Shown here: piece after piece, positions 34,807 to 47,315 of the stretch | Position numbering within the stretch: position 1 is the stretch's first letter | Layout of the letters: the number at the start of each line of letters is the position of its first letter | Assembly (NCBI RefSeq): GCF_001653235.2 | Contig: NC_035790.1 | Coordinates: forward strand, 2,170,001-2,234,000 | Reading direction: 5' to 3' | Source of the DNA: Pochonia chlamydosporia 170 | Taxonomy: Eukaryota; Ascomycota; Sordariomycetes; Hypocreales; Clavicipitaceae | Length of the DNA stretch: 64,000 nucleotides | Position numbers and translations under genes: made by a program | The notes under the pieces: generated by a model | What the model was told of the DNA's origin: nothing | Databases searched by the model: none | Seen by the model: the letters and a program-made list of their open reading frames with translations, nothing else

Positions 34807-37800
34807 TCTGAGTAGGTATGCGGGTAGATGGTCGGGTGAGGAGTGTTGAGTCTGATGATCGGACGAGCTAGCCGGTTCACCCAGAGGACCAGTATATAAG
34901 ATATCAACCTGCGATCTGGTTTGAGCCCATCCACACAGTCTAACTACCTGAGGTCACTACGTAGATGGTCGATTCGGTGGTGTGGAATGCTAGAGGGCGG
35001 GCTGAAACACCGTGGGACGCAATAAGACGGCCACTGGATGGCATGGATTGCCAGTCTGGGGAGAAATAAGTCCGTGGCAAATGGGGTCGAATGCATAAAT
35101 GCGTGTTGCTGTGAAAGAAATTTGTCACCCTGGTGTTCAAAATGGTCAGTCTCCAGTAGTTGCAGTGACGAGCGGGTCAGGGTGCGTGTCAAGGCATGCA
35201 TAAGAAATGCCAGAATGTAACGGGCCCAACGGCAAGTACGATACTAAAAAAAGGGGAGACAATTCAAGCAAACAACGGGAAAGGGTTTGAAGGGTCCATG
35301 GGAAGGGTTGATGCGTTCACAAACATACCGAAAACTCTGTTCCTGGGGAACGGACAGAGCGATAATCTCCAAAACAATTCGAGTGTGTCTTGGTCCAGCA
35401 AGATGCCAGGCAAAATGCGCTGCGAGTAATACGCAGTGAACACACAAGAGCTGGAATAATGGTCTAGAGCAGAGACAGAAAAACGAAAACCAACGGCGTG
35501 ATGCGGCCTTGACTGCACGAAATCACTTGTCGAGTGTCAATCGTAAAGCTAGCGATGCAGGTCTGGCAGCGTCGTTTCTTTTGTTCGTCTCGGTCTGAGC
35601 TCATCGGTGGAATAGCAGTCCGCGGGGGGGTTGGATATTGTCCTGATGTGTTTCGACCCTCAACAGCTTTCCCTTTTCTAAGCTTTTTTTCTTTTTTTGC
35701 TTTTTGCTTTCCAAACTGCGGGCCGTGGCAACGCACAGGGCCTGTTGTCGCAGTTCGTCGTCGTAAATGGGCGAGATGGTTTGGGTAGCGACGGCGAGAA
35801 GGTTGAAGTTGAGAAGCAGCTAGCTGGTGGAGGGAATGAATGAATGGAGGCTACCAGACCAGACAAGACTGGGAACGAACCTGGCACTAGCCACGGTCAG
35901 GCTGGTAGGCAATACTTCTAGTTGAAGAGGATGGCAACAGGAAGAGCCTAGTCTGCTCTCATCTCTCCAGTCCCGGTAATACTTGACATTGGGGGTTTCT
36001 GCTCCGCTCGAGGAAGAAGGGCAGGGGTGTGAATGGGTGTGAATGGTGATGGGTGTGAAAGCAAGGTTCAAGTCCCCAAAGATTGACGGTCCGTTGCGCC
36101 GAGTGGATCGTGCTTTTTGGTCTGGTCAAGTGGTTTTGGTTGCCCTTGAGACCTTGGGAGCTGGTCAGGATATTTTGGCGGTGGAAAAGGTGACAAAAAA
36201 AAGGGCCAAATGGTTCGACAACCAAGACAAGGTTCTGAGAAAGGTTCCACAGCAGCAAAGGGGGGGTCTTGTCCAAGTTGAGTCGATCAAATAGATGAAC
36301 CAACAATGGCTCTCAGATGGTCCTGGCACTGGGAGCGAAAGACAAGACAAGACAAATAAGAATAAAAATTTAAAAAGGGGGAGGGAATTACGATATCATT
36401 AAGGAATGTCAACTCCTATGTATTTGGTTGAGGGAGAGGAAGAAAAGGAGAGGGCGAGCAATCAATGGCTATCGACTGGCGTCTTCTGAAGCCTGTCCGT
36501 ACATAATTACCATGTTCAAATGTTGGGCCCGTTGGACAGTTTATCCCCCTGCCTTTTGCCGCCTCCAAGGTGGACGTTGGACGCCACTCTCTGTGGACTT
36601 GCACATGTATCACCAGACAGACACCAGACAGACACGGTCGAGTCGGCACCACGCAACGAAACGATGGGCCACTCCGAAGTGGGAACGAGATGCGACAAAG
36701 CACCGCCTTCAACGGACCAGACTCGATATGTATCGTTCGGAGTAGTCTTCACCCAAACCATTCCAACCTGTTTTTCGGTTGTTCGCGAGCCAAAAAGTGC
36801 CACTACTGACGCAGTGTGACACTGGCAGCCAGACCAAGTCAGGTACCCGAGCCCCAGGAGGAATCGACGACTCTACTTGGGCAGCGGGCAAATTGTGCAA
36901 TTACCGCAATTACGATAATCAAGCCGCAGTTCGGCGCCCAGGCACAAGCATCCTAGGCTCTGGGGTAGCTGGTTGGACGAGGAGGCAAGGGTGTCCAAGG
37001 GCTTCTGGGACCAGTTGACGCTTGTTTGTGGGTGGGTGGGTGGTTGCGAGGTGTCAAGTCTCGCTCAAGTCAAAGGTGGGTGACTCTGGACAGTCCGGGT
37101 CTCTAGGTGAGGCCGAATACCTGGGAGCATCTTTGGCCACATCACACATCGACATCACAGAGGAGAGCTCAACGGGGTACATGGAGCGGGCATCTGGGCA
37201 TCTGGAAGCTGCTGGCGGAAGCTGCTCATTGGAGCAAACCTATCTGTCGACATCAACACGCACCAGACCCTTGCAGCTTGGACTTGTTCCCGATGCCTTT
37301 CCTCCTCTCTTCCTGTCGCTCTTGCTGTTGCTCTTGAGCATCAACCACACCAGATGATTTGGAAAACAAAGACACTCCAAAATCAAATCCGCTACAGGTT
37401 GCCCTGTACCAAATTGCCGGTGACACACTCGTATAAGGTACTCCAGTCATCTCGAAGAATACTGTCAAGCTAACCACGCATCCAGGCGTCACTGGTGCAG
37501 ACTCGTTCTTCAACTGAAGCTCCTCCGGGTCACGCACCACTCAAATGCCCAGAGGCGTGGAACCTGCAGTGACAGTTCATAGGCCCTGTACAGGCCCTCC
37601 TCCGGTTGTCGATAATATCAATGAACGAGTGATGTCCCGATGGCCACCATGTTCAGCAGGATGGCAATGCTGACAGGCTGATGATGCCCTGAACGCCCCT
37701 TCAATACTACTCCGTAAATGGTCACCAAGTGGCTCCAACTGCAGCCCCCCAAAACGCCACGCCCGGAGCCGCAACGCGCGCCGCACTGGGTGTAGTCCAT

Positions 37801-40800
37801 GTTTTCAAGGGCCCATGGCAAATGGAGAACGATATGCGTCCTCAAGCTACCCTTCTAAAGCCAGCGTCCGAAGTGGCATGAAGCTCATGAGGTCCAAGCG
37901 GGAACGGTAAAAGTTAAATCCCAAGTGCTGACGTTGATATCACGCCCAGGTTGAGCTACGCACATCGGAGTACGCGCCTATGCCAGCCCAGATATCCAAT
38001 CACTGCTTCTTGAGCTGCAATCTGGATCAAGCAGTTGCTCCCGAATTCCCTACAAGGTGCTCTGCGACAATTGAAGCCATCACGAGTTGATACCCCCTGT
38101 GTTGGCGCAGGGCTTCACTGCTGATCCGTGACAGTTATCTGGTGGCGTCTGCTGTGCTACAGCACGGATTTCCTCAGCCATGTGCCTGCCTGCCTTCCAA
38201 TGTTCTGTCTTCTCGTCGCGAGCTACTTCTTGTCCTTGGATGTCTTACCCTGTGCATGGATGGGCGAGACACGACCGTGCGGATTTCTCCGCATTACAGA
38301 GCAATTGAGTTCCTTGCAGTCTCAAATGCCTGTTGCACGATACCAGACGTATTCTCAAGTCGATATGATGGGCCTCGGAAGAGTGTATACTCCGTAGGGA
38401 GTACGTACTGCGAACTTGCGCTCTTTGGTTCCCTTCCTTGTCAAGGTTCCTCCTTCCCAAGGAACCCATGTGTATTAGTTCGTCTGCAAAACGTGCTCCT
38501 TGCCTGTGCACAAAATGGCGTATTGTGTGAAGTGAGGAAAGAGCAAGGCGTCACTCCTGCCCCAGGAAGGCGTCTGGTCCCCTTTGTCCCACTGGTTTGA
38601 ACTGCCGCAACATCACGCCTCCCGCCATTTCATGTGTTCCGTGATGCATGTCCTCTCCTCCACTCGCTTGCGTCTCCCGGCATCATCTTGATACAGCTGG
38701 AATTCGACTTCAGCCCGCCTTGCACCCTGCACTGGACCACGTACTCGGCCAATCCTCAAACCGCCAGCGCCCCGACCCGAATCAACATGCATCTCTGCAG
38801 CGTCATTTCGTGGGCTCTTAGCCTTGGTTGGCTGTTTCCTTACCCCTTTTTCTTTTCTCTGGTCAAAGTTGACATGATCCGCCCCTCCCGCCAAAACCAA
38901 CAAGATGGGACAATTTCGATAGATCACACGTCCCAGGGAACCGGGCAGGGGTATCACTCCATATCAGGCTTAGACTCTGGCTGGTCGCTCGGCCATTCAC
39001 CACCACATGTCCAAGCCCAGGGACGACAAATAAATTGACCTGGAAATTTTCTTTCCTTGTATGGAGTAGCACCAAGGTACGGCTCCAGATGCTCAGGCTT
39101 GGCTTGCCCTTCTCAAATGCCACCACTTTGATCTTCTCTGGCCACTTACATCTGGGTATCACAGGTGTCCATGAGCTCGCGTTTTTGTGGCATTTGACAA
39201 GTCAAGCAACGCAATGCAGACGAACTCAAAGCGCCAGCCTTGAGCAAAAGTCTCATTCCTTCAAGTGATTGCCGAACCATCTGTCTATTTCGACTCACTT
39301 GCATAAAAGTACCTCAGCGTGCATACGACAGTCGGCATTCGGCCATGTGCAATGAACTGCACCATGCGTCCTCTCTCAAGTCTCAAGGCTTGACAGTGGG
39401 CAGGGGTCATAGTGACGGCCGGCAGCCGAGGAACTGACTTTGCCAAACTTGTTAGGTGGTCTGTCACTGGTACCGGCGGACTGGGGCCACCATGCTCATG
39501 GTGTTGTATCCGCGTTATTAGCGCTGCAGCATTGAGTACAAACTTCGTCGTCACTAATCGTCAAGCATAACAGAAGGACCGGTGCGACGGATATGACTAT
39601 TGGTTCGGTAGTGCTCCGTTGGTGTGTGCTCGTCCGCATGAGGGAACGCAGGCACCATGAGTTCGGTCATGAAGCTCCATCGTCAATGCTCGTCTCGTTG
39701 AACCTGATGGCTTTCACCAGCGCATAGCACAAGAGTCGTCGTTCGTCTCGTGTCATACAGGTCTGACATTGCGATTCTGCCAGACGACTTCATACATGGT
39801 TAGGTTGTTAATTGTGCCAAGTTTCGCTAATCGTGTACTAGTGTATGATCTTAATATTGACTGTGTAACCTTCCACATCAACCTAGTTAACATTGCTCTG
39901 TGCAACAGCGTTTCGACTCCAATGGCAGTTTCGCGTGTTGCCATAAAGTACTCGAGTCTGACATATGTTGTATGTATTCTAGCTCGCTAGGGTAGGTATC
40001 TTTGTCCAACTGCCCAACTTCCTCAGCGTCATCACTGTTTTGTGAGGATGCGCGCACATCTGTTACCCCAGCTGGTTAGGATGTGTACAGTAAACTTACT
40101 TACAGTGAGCCACAGTTCCTGAATTCAATCTATAAATATAAAACATGCTTGCAGCGCAGCGCCAAAGTATCATCAGTGTGCGTAGATAAACCCACTGGGA
40201 CCGTGGTCATCCTATTGCGCGGCTAGTCCGAAGCTGTTTCAGCCCTTTCCATCTCATCAGCAGGCTTGTTTCGCAGTCGGCGTCTATCAGCTCGCTGATA
40301 GGTGCATGAACATCTACGGTTCCGAATCAGTGTAGAAAGGAGTGGCCCGATGTTCGGTTCAAGGCAATATACTTGGTAGCGGTGTGAATTATTACTTGGG
40401 GTTGCTTTTGACAAATATCTGAGACAGGATTCATCGCACAACACCAGCATGCCAAGCTCGTACATGCATCTTCCTTGTTTACAATATTCTGGCCATTGTT
40501 AACACTATAAAAGCCCATGGAACATCACGCGCATGAAAACTTATGCAGCCCACGCTGGGCTGCCAAGGAAGAAACGTCCGATCGTTCAAGTGGCCTGGGG
40601 ATTCGCACGACAAGTTTGATCGCCAAACATTACCTGTTTGAGCATCACAAGAACGGACACCAAGCCGTCTCGTTTCGCGAATCGGATTGCCTCTTAATCG
40701 GGGAGGGATCAATGTTTACGCAATGTTGCGATGGCCATGTTTCGTTCGGGTTATGCAGTCGTCGGTTTGTCATGGGAGCAGGATGGATATAATGTACTGT

Positions 40801-41229
40801 ACAATCTATGTGTATCTGGCCAAGTGATTCACAAGTTGTTTGGAATCCCTATCTGGAAAGAGACCTGTGCCGACTCAATTTTAACTCATCTAGTTCCATT
40901 GATTTCCAAATTGAATACTACCTTGTTGGTATGAAGCACAAATCACGTTGCAACGATCGTCAAGTTTTAATATAGACATAGTACCTACACGGCACTTCTT
41001 GACAGTACCTAATATACAGCGTGCCATCAATATACAATATCGAAAAAGAATTCCATCTATCCCCTTTCCATCCATGGAGACCATCCAAAACAGACCAGAT
41101 GCTCCGGACCCAACTCCTACCCACCATCAGCATCACCACCATGCCCATTAAACGCCGTAGAAACCAACCGCCCCATCCCTCACATCCATGAACCAAGAAA
41201 CAACATCCCATTAAACACTCAAAACACAA
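34807..41229. other. 6.4-kb stretch with no supported gene
   Basis: The largest gap in the window separates the kinesin start (minus) from the 3' end of the STK19-like gene (minus). All open frames are under about 155 codons, overlap on both strands and show no domain. The first 1.5 kb (34810-36330) has pyrimidine runs on the minus strand and may be a long leader of the kinesin. TACTCCGTA occurs at 37708-37716 and 38388-38396, the latter followed at once by its near-inverse GGGAGTACGTA. I see no transposase fragment, long terminal repeat or tRNA. Confidence 0.45.
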
Positions 41230-42321
41230 TCATGCCAACGCCCTCACACCCTTCCCAACACTCCCCGTCTCAAAGACCTCTACAACACCCAATCCAACCG
41301 CCTGCCCAAGCACCCACTCCCACTCCACGCCCCAAAACTCCTTCCACCTCGTCCCGTACAGCCCATTCCCCTCAAACCTCTCCCTCAACCACGACTCCGG
41401 GCCCTCCCCCCATTTCGTCTTGCCCATCGCCTCGCGCAGCCAGTCCACCGCCCCATCCGCCAGCTTGAGATACCGCCCGTGGCCAGGCACCGCGATCCTG
41501 AACCCATCCAGCCCTTCGCCGCGGCGAGTCAACGCCGGCGCGCCGCCTCCCCCTCCCGCTAGGTGGATTGCATTTTGTCCGCCAACGGCTGAAACAGTTC
41601 CCGAGGCAAACCTCGAAACGTGCTGGATGGACGTCAGCGTCGTGCGGTCCTCCGGCCGTACGTGTAGTGTGCTCCCCGGCGTGGCCGTCGAGCTGGTTAG
41701 GAATCCTGCCCTCACAAGCTCATCTACCTGACTGGACGACAGTGTTGCCGAATCACCCACCGTCTGTGCCGTGGTGCTCCCCCGTAAAACATCGAGAAAC
41801 TTGACCCTTGCCCCGTCTGATATCTCCTTCTTGTCAACTGCCCTAGCTAGCATACCCTCCAGGTCGGACATTTCGATAAGTGCCTCCCCCATACCGCCTC
41901 TCCTTTCGACACGGACTTTACGAAGAATTCCCTTGCCGACTAGTTCGACGATTTCACGCTCAATTTTCCCAGGTGAACTCGTCAACACCCCGTTTATATG
42001 GCCCATTGTCACGATGGGCGGTATTGATATCCTGTAGTTTAAAATGTCCGCTGTCCGCGTGGATGTGAATCCTGTGGCTGGCACAGTCGTAAACATGTGT
42101 GACCGGATGTACCGCATCGCTTGAGGCACATCCCGGAGTGTGAGTTCTTCATGTGCTGTGAGGATAGGCGTGGCGCCTAAGTCGCTAAACTTCTCGGGGA
42201 AGAGGGCTTCATCTTGGGATTTGGGCGTCTTCTTCCTTCGGGGGGATTGTGATGATTGTTGGGCGGGTTTTGATTTTGTTATTCGTGGTTTGCCGAGGAT
42301 GGAGCGGAGGTTTTGTGGCAT
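41230..42321 (-). CDS. STK19-like winged-helix protein
   Basis: One exon gives 363 residues from the ATG at 42321 (aaaATGcc). The frame extends upstream only from a TTG and was trimmed. After a basic N-terminus (LRSILGKPRITKSKPAQQ, then PRRKKTPKS), the body shows the pattern of the STK19 family: DVPQAMRYIRSHMF, ILNYRISIPPIVTMGHINGVLTSS, EIVELVGKGILRKVRV, LSSSQVDELVRAGFLTS and the closing FRIAVPGHGRYLKLADGAVDWL. STK19 proteins are built of winged-helix domains and in animals act in transcription-coupled DNA repair; a kinase activity is disputed. The fungal role is unproven. A Gly/Ala-rich linker (AGGGGGAPAL) interrupts the last domain. Nuclear location is likely. Confidence 0.85.
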   Translation of the reverse strand: MPQNLRSILGKPRITKSKPAQQSSQSPRRKKTPKSQDEALFPEKFSDLGATPILTAHEELTLRDVPQAMRYIRSHMFTTVPATGFTSTRTADILNYRISIPPIVTMGHINGVLTSSPGKIEREIVELVGKGILRKVRVERRGGMGEALIEMSDLEGMLARAVDKKEISDGARVKFLDVLRGSTTAQTVGDSATLSSSQVDELVRAGFLTSSTATPGSTLHVRPEDRTTLTSIQHVSRFASGTVSAVGGQNAIHLAGGGGGAPALTRRGEGLDGFRIAVPGHGRYLKLADGAVDWLREAMGKTKWGEGPESWLRERFEGNGLYGTRWKEFWGVEWEWVLGQAVGLGVVEVFETGSVGKGVRALA

Positions 42322-42798
42322 TTTGGTTGTTTGTATGAGTTGTGATGTTGGAGTGAGGTGGGACTGAGATTGAAGGTTAGATACCAAGTACCTAGGTAGG
42401 TAGGTAGACGTAGGTGAGTGGCGAATTTGATAGCAACAGCGAGTGGTGTACTCCGCAGCCCTGTATAAGACTAAAATGAATGAGGAGATGATTTATACAA
42501 GTTTGACAATTGTATGTTTGGCTTTTCGTAAATATTGGCTACCTAGGAGGTTCATGATAAGATGTTGTTGCCTGCTACCCTAGATTTTGGATTCCGAGGC
42601 GATGACTAAGCATTCAACAGGTTTGTCCACATCACAACGCGATCGACTCACAGCAAATATCGGAAAGAGAAATGTCAAATTAGACAATAAGTGGCTCAAT
42701 TTACATGCGATGCGCATCGCCATGCAAATTTTCTCAAAAACGCCAAACAGATGGTATCCAAATGAAATACTGCCGCCCTCCCATAGTCAAAGAGATGC
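42322..42798. other. Intergenic region
   Basis: About 0.48 kb between the start of the STK19-like gene and the 3' end of the SulP transporter. A TAGG repeat (cctaggtaggtaggtag) lies at 42391-42407, just upstream of the STK19-like start. Nothing else is seen. Confidence 0.4.
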
Positions 42799-45700
42799 TC
42801 AACCAGCCGTTGTCAAAATATATGACGTGATAGAACTCATTCTCTCGCTCGTCAATTTCAATGATAACCTCAGAAACTCCCTAGCAATCTCCGGTTCATC
42901 CTTTTGCAATTTCTTCCAGGCTTCACAGTCCATCTGCCATACCACGCAGTCCCTCTCCACAAGGGCCGTCGCCGTTCGTTTCGTCTCTGAGAAGAAGGGT
43001 AATTCGCCGCACGTAGTGCCCGCAACTATGCTTTCGCAAAGCCAGCCCTGTGGTAGGTCGTACTCTGCACGGACGATGCCTCGCTCTACGAGGTAGAAGC
43101 CGTCTGCTTGCTCACCGCGGCGGAACAGGACGGTACCTGCGGCGTACTCCCTGCGCTTGAAATACGATGTCGCCTGGAACCAAAAGTCTTCATTTTTACC
43201 ACTGAGACCTTGAAAGATTTGAAGCATCAGGCGGAGGGGTTCGTTGAAGCTTTGCCACTTGGACGGATGGGGGATGTCAACGCTTGTGAGGGCTTCACGG
43301 GCGGCTTCCACAAGGTGAGTCTGTCGGGGGGAGTTGAACGGCGGGTCAAAGGATGAGAAGGATGACGTGTTTGCTGCGGTTGGAACGTCGAGACTTGCCG
43401 TGGCAACTCGCTTGGTTGAGTTGAGTTCCTCCTGCCTGGCGTACAGGGTCTTAAGGAGCTCGTTTTCGCAGCTTTCGAGGGCTGAGTTCAGATTCGGGAG
43501 CATGTTAACCTCGATCTGGTCGTTGTCCAGGCCCACGGCTCGGAGATTTCGCCCAAGTTGGCTTTCTGCATCGACTCCACTGAGGACAAAGAAGACGCCT
43601 TTCTTGTCAAGGAGGCGGCTGATTGTGTTGAAAGCTTCGCCTGCAGAGTAGTCCAGACCGGTGACGTGCCACAAGTCCAATATGAGAAACTTGATGGGCT
43701 TCTTGGCGAATGCGTGGTCATCTAACAGCCCCCGAATCTTTTCTTCGACGCTGACAATAGTTCCAAAGAAGAGATAACCGGTTAGCTTCATGATGAAGAT
43801 TTGCTGGCCAACTTGGTTCAAGTAGTGGTGTTGTGAAGGGTTGCGACGGACTGTCGAGCTGACAATTCCTCCGTCATATGATCCACGAACGGCCGAAACG
43901 CGTGAGGTCTGAATGATCAACGAGACAAACGCAAGCAAGATTCCAACTCCAATGCCAACCACAAAGTCGTGCATTCCCATAACCAAGACAATGACAATGA
44001 CGGTCAAGAATTCGGCAAGCTTGAGTTTCTTCCGGGGCAGCCATACTGCTTCCAAGAGAAGCTCAAAGCCCAAGTCGAAAATGAGCGTGCCTACCATCAT
44101 AACTGGGATGAACCCGATTAGTGACGGACCAATCATCATGACGCCAAATGTTGTTGCGGCCAAGATGTAGCCTGCTAATCGCTTGTCTCCGCCGGATCGG
44201 ACAAAAAAGACAGTGTTTGCATAGACGAGATAATTTTGGATGCTGCCCACGCATCCTGACAAGATGTTGGAGTAGCCGTGTAACTTCAGCTCTTTGTCGA
44301 GGTCCGCGTTGTCCTCGCCCGTGTTCAGAGCCAGGGCAGGCACATTGATGGGAACATGGAGGATACCGAAGAATGTCAATGCCATCATCGCCGGTACGAC
44401 TTCGAGAATAGCGTCCCAGTGTACCAAGTTGAACTCTATTTTACTACGTTAGCTTCGAAACAAGACGGGTAAACGATTCAAGAAGAAAGAATTTGTTAGA
44501 AGGCATGCTTGTCGGATAAGGCTTACGATATAGTGTGTAAAAGTACCACCAAGGTTCTCCCGGTGGTGGCCCTTCGAAAATCCAACCTTTGTCACGCAGA
44601 GTATCCGTCTCGAGCGCGTCAATGGACACGACGAAGATGTAGAATACCAAAGGAATGGCCAGAATGAAAAGAGGCAGGAAGTACTTGGATCGAATCTTGG
44701 ACTGTCCGTAAAATAGAGCAATTGCCAACACAAGCGGGAATATCCATAAAAGGAGCGTATCCGGCTGGGTCAGTTTTTTCAAAGTATCCAAATTATACTC
44801 GAGGTTTCCATCTAGACGTGCAGAAACCTCGAAGCCGGTGGCGATCAAAAACCAACCAACACCGCCAATGCAGCCTATTAGGATATGTCTGGGAATGAAG
44901 CCAACCATGTAGCCAAACTTGAACTTGCCCATGAGATAAAAGACCAGGCCAGTCATGACAGAACTCAGCGCATAGGCAACAATGGTGGTGGCTATGACAG
45001 CATCCGGATTGTCCTCACCTACATTGTCCATGATCTTCTGAGCCATGTTGTGGAAGAATGGAACCACTTCGATCTGAAGTACGTTAGATAAAGACGGAAG
45101 AAATGAAAGCCTCAAGGGTTGGAATTACAAGTTCAGACCCAACAGCTCCCCTAAATATACTGCCTGATGAAAACGTGATTTGTGCTACAATTGTGCTGAC
45201 GTAGTATATGGAAATACCAGCCGAGCCCAGATGCGAGAATAATTGTTTGCCAAGAGGAAACAAGATCATACCTGACCCAGAGTAAGTCAGCGATTAAGAT
45301 GGCAAGAGTCTGGTTGAAAATCAGTGTCTGGTGGCTTACCGTACGACAAGGCATCCAAAATATTCAGTAAAAGTCCAACGGCCACAGCAGGAAGGCACGA
45401 GACAGGTTCCGCAATCACCGTATGCCACAATGCCTTGCGATCCCATCGATGTGGGTTTACGGCCACCTTGACAGCATGGGCAACATGGTTCTCCAGCTTT
45501 TGGCTATTCTCGACAAACCCGCTGTACCATTTCCTTGGCTGGATGTCTTTTTGCCCCTCAAGGTCGCCGGTATTGTCGCTCTCATCTGACACATGTCCTA
45601 GAAGTGGTGTCTGTTCAGTCACGGCTGTTGTTTGCTCGCTCAGCTGAGGCTGGACATGCTCATCCTCAGAGTGTTGCCGCCGTCGTTTCGGCTCGATAGG

Positions 45701-46327
45701 CCGTGTCTCGGCCGATAGAGGAGCATCAGGAACCACAGACTGCGGCGGCGATTTTCTTAACAGATTGGACAGTACTGAAGGTCCAGATTCTTCGACAGCG
45801 GTATCGGGGTCTCTTTCCTCCGGAGAAACAGGCTCTGATACTTCCAAGATGGTCCCAGAAGCCGCAGCATCGTCTTCGTTTCGATCTTGTCCATCTTGGC
45901 TCTGTGAAAAGAGGTCCTGTACTGAGCCTCTGTTCCGCTGCAAGAATGAGGGTCGTCGGGGGGTTGCGCCATCGGACAGCAAGTAGCTAGCCAGTTCGGC
46001 AGTGTCTTCGCGAACGGTTCGGGCATTTTGCTCGCTATCGACGGGAGCTGTCTCGAGTTAGAGAAATGGGTCGCATATTGGAAGCAGGGGTGGGGGGAAT
46101 TTTTCAATACCCAGCTGTCCCCGAACCGAAGCATGAATGTAGGACCGAATTGGTTCTCGATACGTCTTTGGCGTTCCTACTGACGCTGACAGATGCTGGG
46201 CGGCGTCATCGTGGGTGTTTGCAGCATCTGCCCCGTCATCATGGGAGGGTTGCTGGCGGTTTGGCTGCGACGAGAAGCTGGAGGACCTGCTTCTCCAAGG
46301 AGAGAAGCTGAGAATTGAAGAAGACAT
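42799..46327 (-). CDS. SulP-family transporter with STAS and cyclic-nucleotide-binding-like domains (Vsb1-like)
   Basis: Five exons, 46327-46111, 46047-45340, 45271-45129, 45073-44527 and 44435-42799, with agreeing phases and GT-AG introns, give 1083 residues. Residues 1-290 are a polar cytosolic region containing TYREPIRSYIHASVRGQL and TEQTPLLG. The SulP membrane core starts at SCLPAVAVGLLLNILDALSYG and includes a GSELIEVVPFFHNM loop and DFVVGIGVGILLAFVSLII. A STAS domain follows (about 746-870, FIMKLTGYLFFGT and LDLWHVTGLDYSAGEA). A cyclic-nucleotide-binding-like fold closes the protein (about 951-1061, FRRGEQADGFYLVERGIVRAEYD, then GELPFFSETKRTATALVERD). This order matches yeast YGR125W/Vsb1, a vacuolar protein linked to basic amino acid storage. 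The true substrate here is uncertain. Confidence 0.9.
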
Positions 46328-47315
46328 CAATGGCTAGATGCCGGGGCAAGCACAAGCAGCTCCCCCACGTGTGCCGTCGATGCGGATCAGCTACCGGCGT
46401 CGCATGGGCGTGGCTGGATATTGCGATGGTCAATGGCGTCAAAGGTCGCAGCACACGCAGGTAGCTCTATGCTACGCACGAAGCACAACAAGAAGATGAA
46501 GAAACGAATCCTTGATAATTAAAGGAGGAGAAAAAGTCGACGATCAGGCCAATTCGAGCTGGAACGGTTCCAAGAGTCTAGTGGGAAGCCATAGCTCCAC
46601 CTCAGCGACGCCTTTATCTCTATGTGGATCTTCAAACCGGAATCCTTGGCACCAGACCAGATGGAAGCTGCACAATGTTTGGACGGGGCGGCAAACTGTG
46701 GATATGAACGCCGAGATACAGGGAATTCGCAATGTGACGGTGCTCATTGGCATCGATGGTGACAGCGGCGTTGGGTAGGGGAAATATTGACAGTTCAATC
46801 AGGAAGAGAGTCTGGTGCGTGCCGATATCGAAAACGAAGAAGACGAAGAAGAAAGCCACCGACGCCGCCATCCATCAAGTGGGACGAACCAGTTCACATG
46901 CAGTTCTTTATCCAATGTCTCAGTTTTCAGGTACAAAGGGCTGACGAGAAAAAGCAATGAAGGGGTACGGTATTATTTATACACATGGACGACTTTCAAG
47001 ACCCCCATGGCAGATATTCCCATTTGCGTGCAAACTCCTGTCGAATCTGCTGGCAATGGTCTTCGCGCAAGGTTCTCGCAACGACCTGTTCTCCCCATCA
47101 ACAGACAACTTGCATCCTGACGAAACATGGGCGCGATCCCCTTGTGTAACTCGCCGTACTGCATGCAGGAGTACTCCATATTGGATATGCTGAAAAAAAT
47201 AGTTTAACGGTCCGGTCAGGCTGGATTTGTCACGTGTCGTATCAACTGTTGGGCTTTGTCTACGGTAGCAATCCGAACCAACTGTCTCTATCAGGAACCG
47301 AGTCCAGTTTGATCA
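46328..47315. other. Divergent intergenic region
   Basis: About 1 kb between the SulP transporter (minus) and the Cys-rich orphan (plus), holding both promoters. Overlapping short frames show no domain. The CACGTG E-box-like hexamer occurs at about 46367-46372 (cccCACGTGtg). Confidence 0.4.

Noticed and set aside
36063..36073. GGTTCAAGTCC, resembling a tRNA B-box
   Set aside because: The flanks cannot form a T-stem and no A-box lies at a suitable distance upstream.
38128..39038. Overlapping frames of 89-152 codons suggesting a small membrane protein
   Set aside because: Hydrophobic runs come from T-rich sequence; frames overlap, lack splice-compatible partners and have no conserved motif.
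42322..42387. N-terminal extension of the STK19-like protein
   Set aside because: The upstream 'start' codon is TTG; the first ATG is at 42321.
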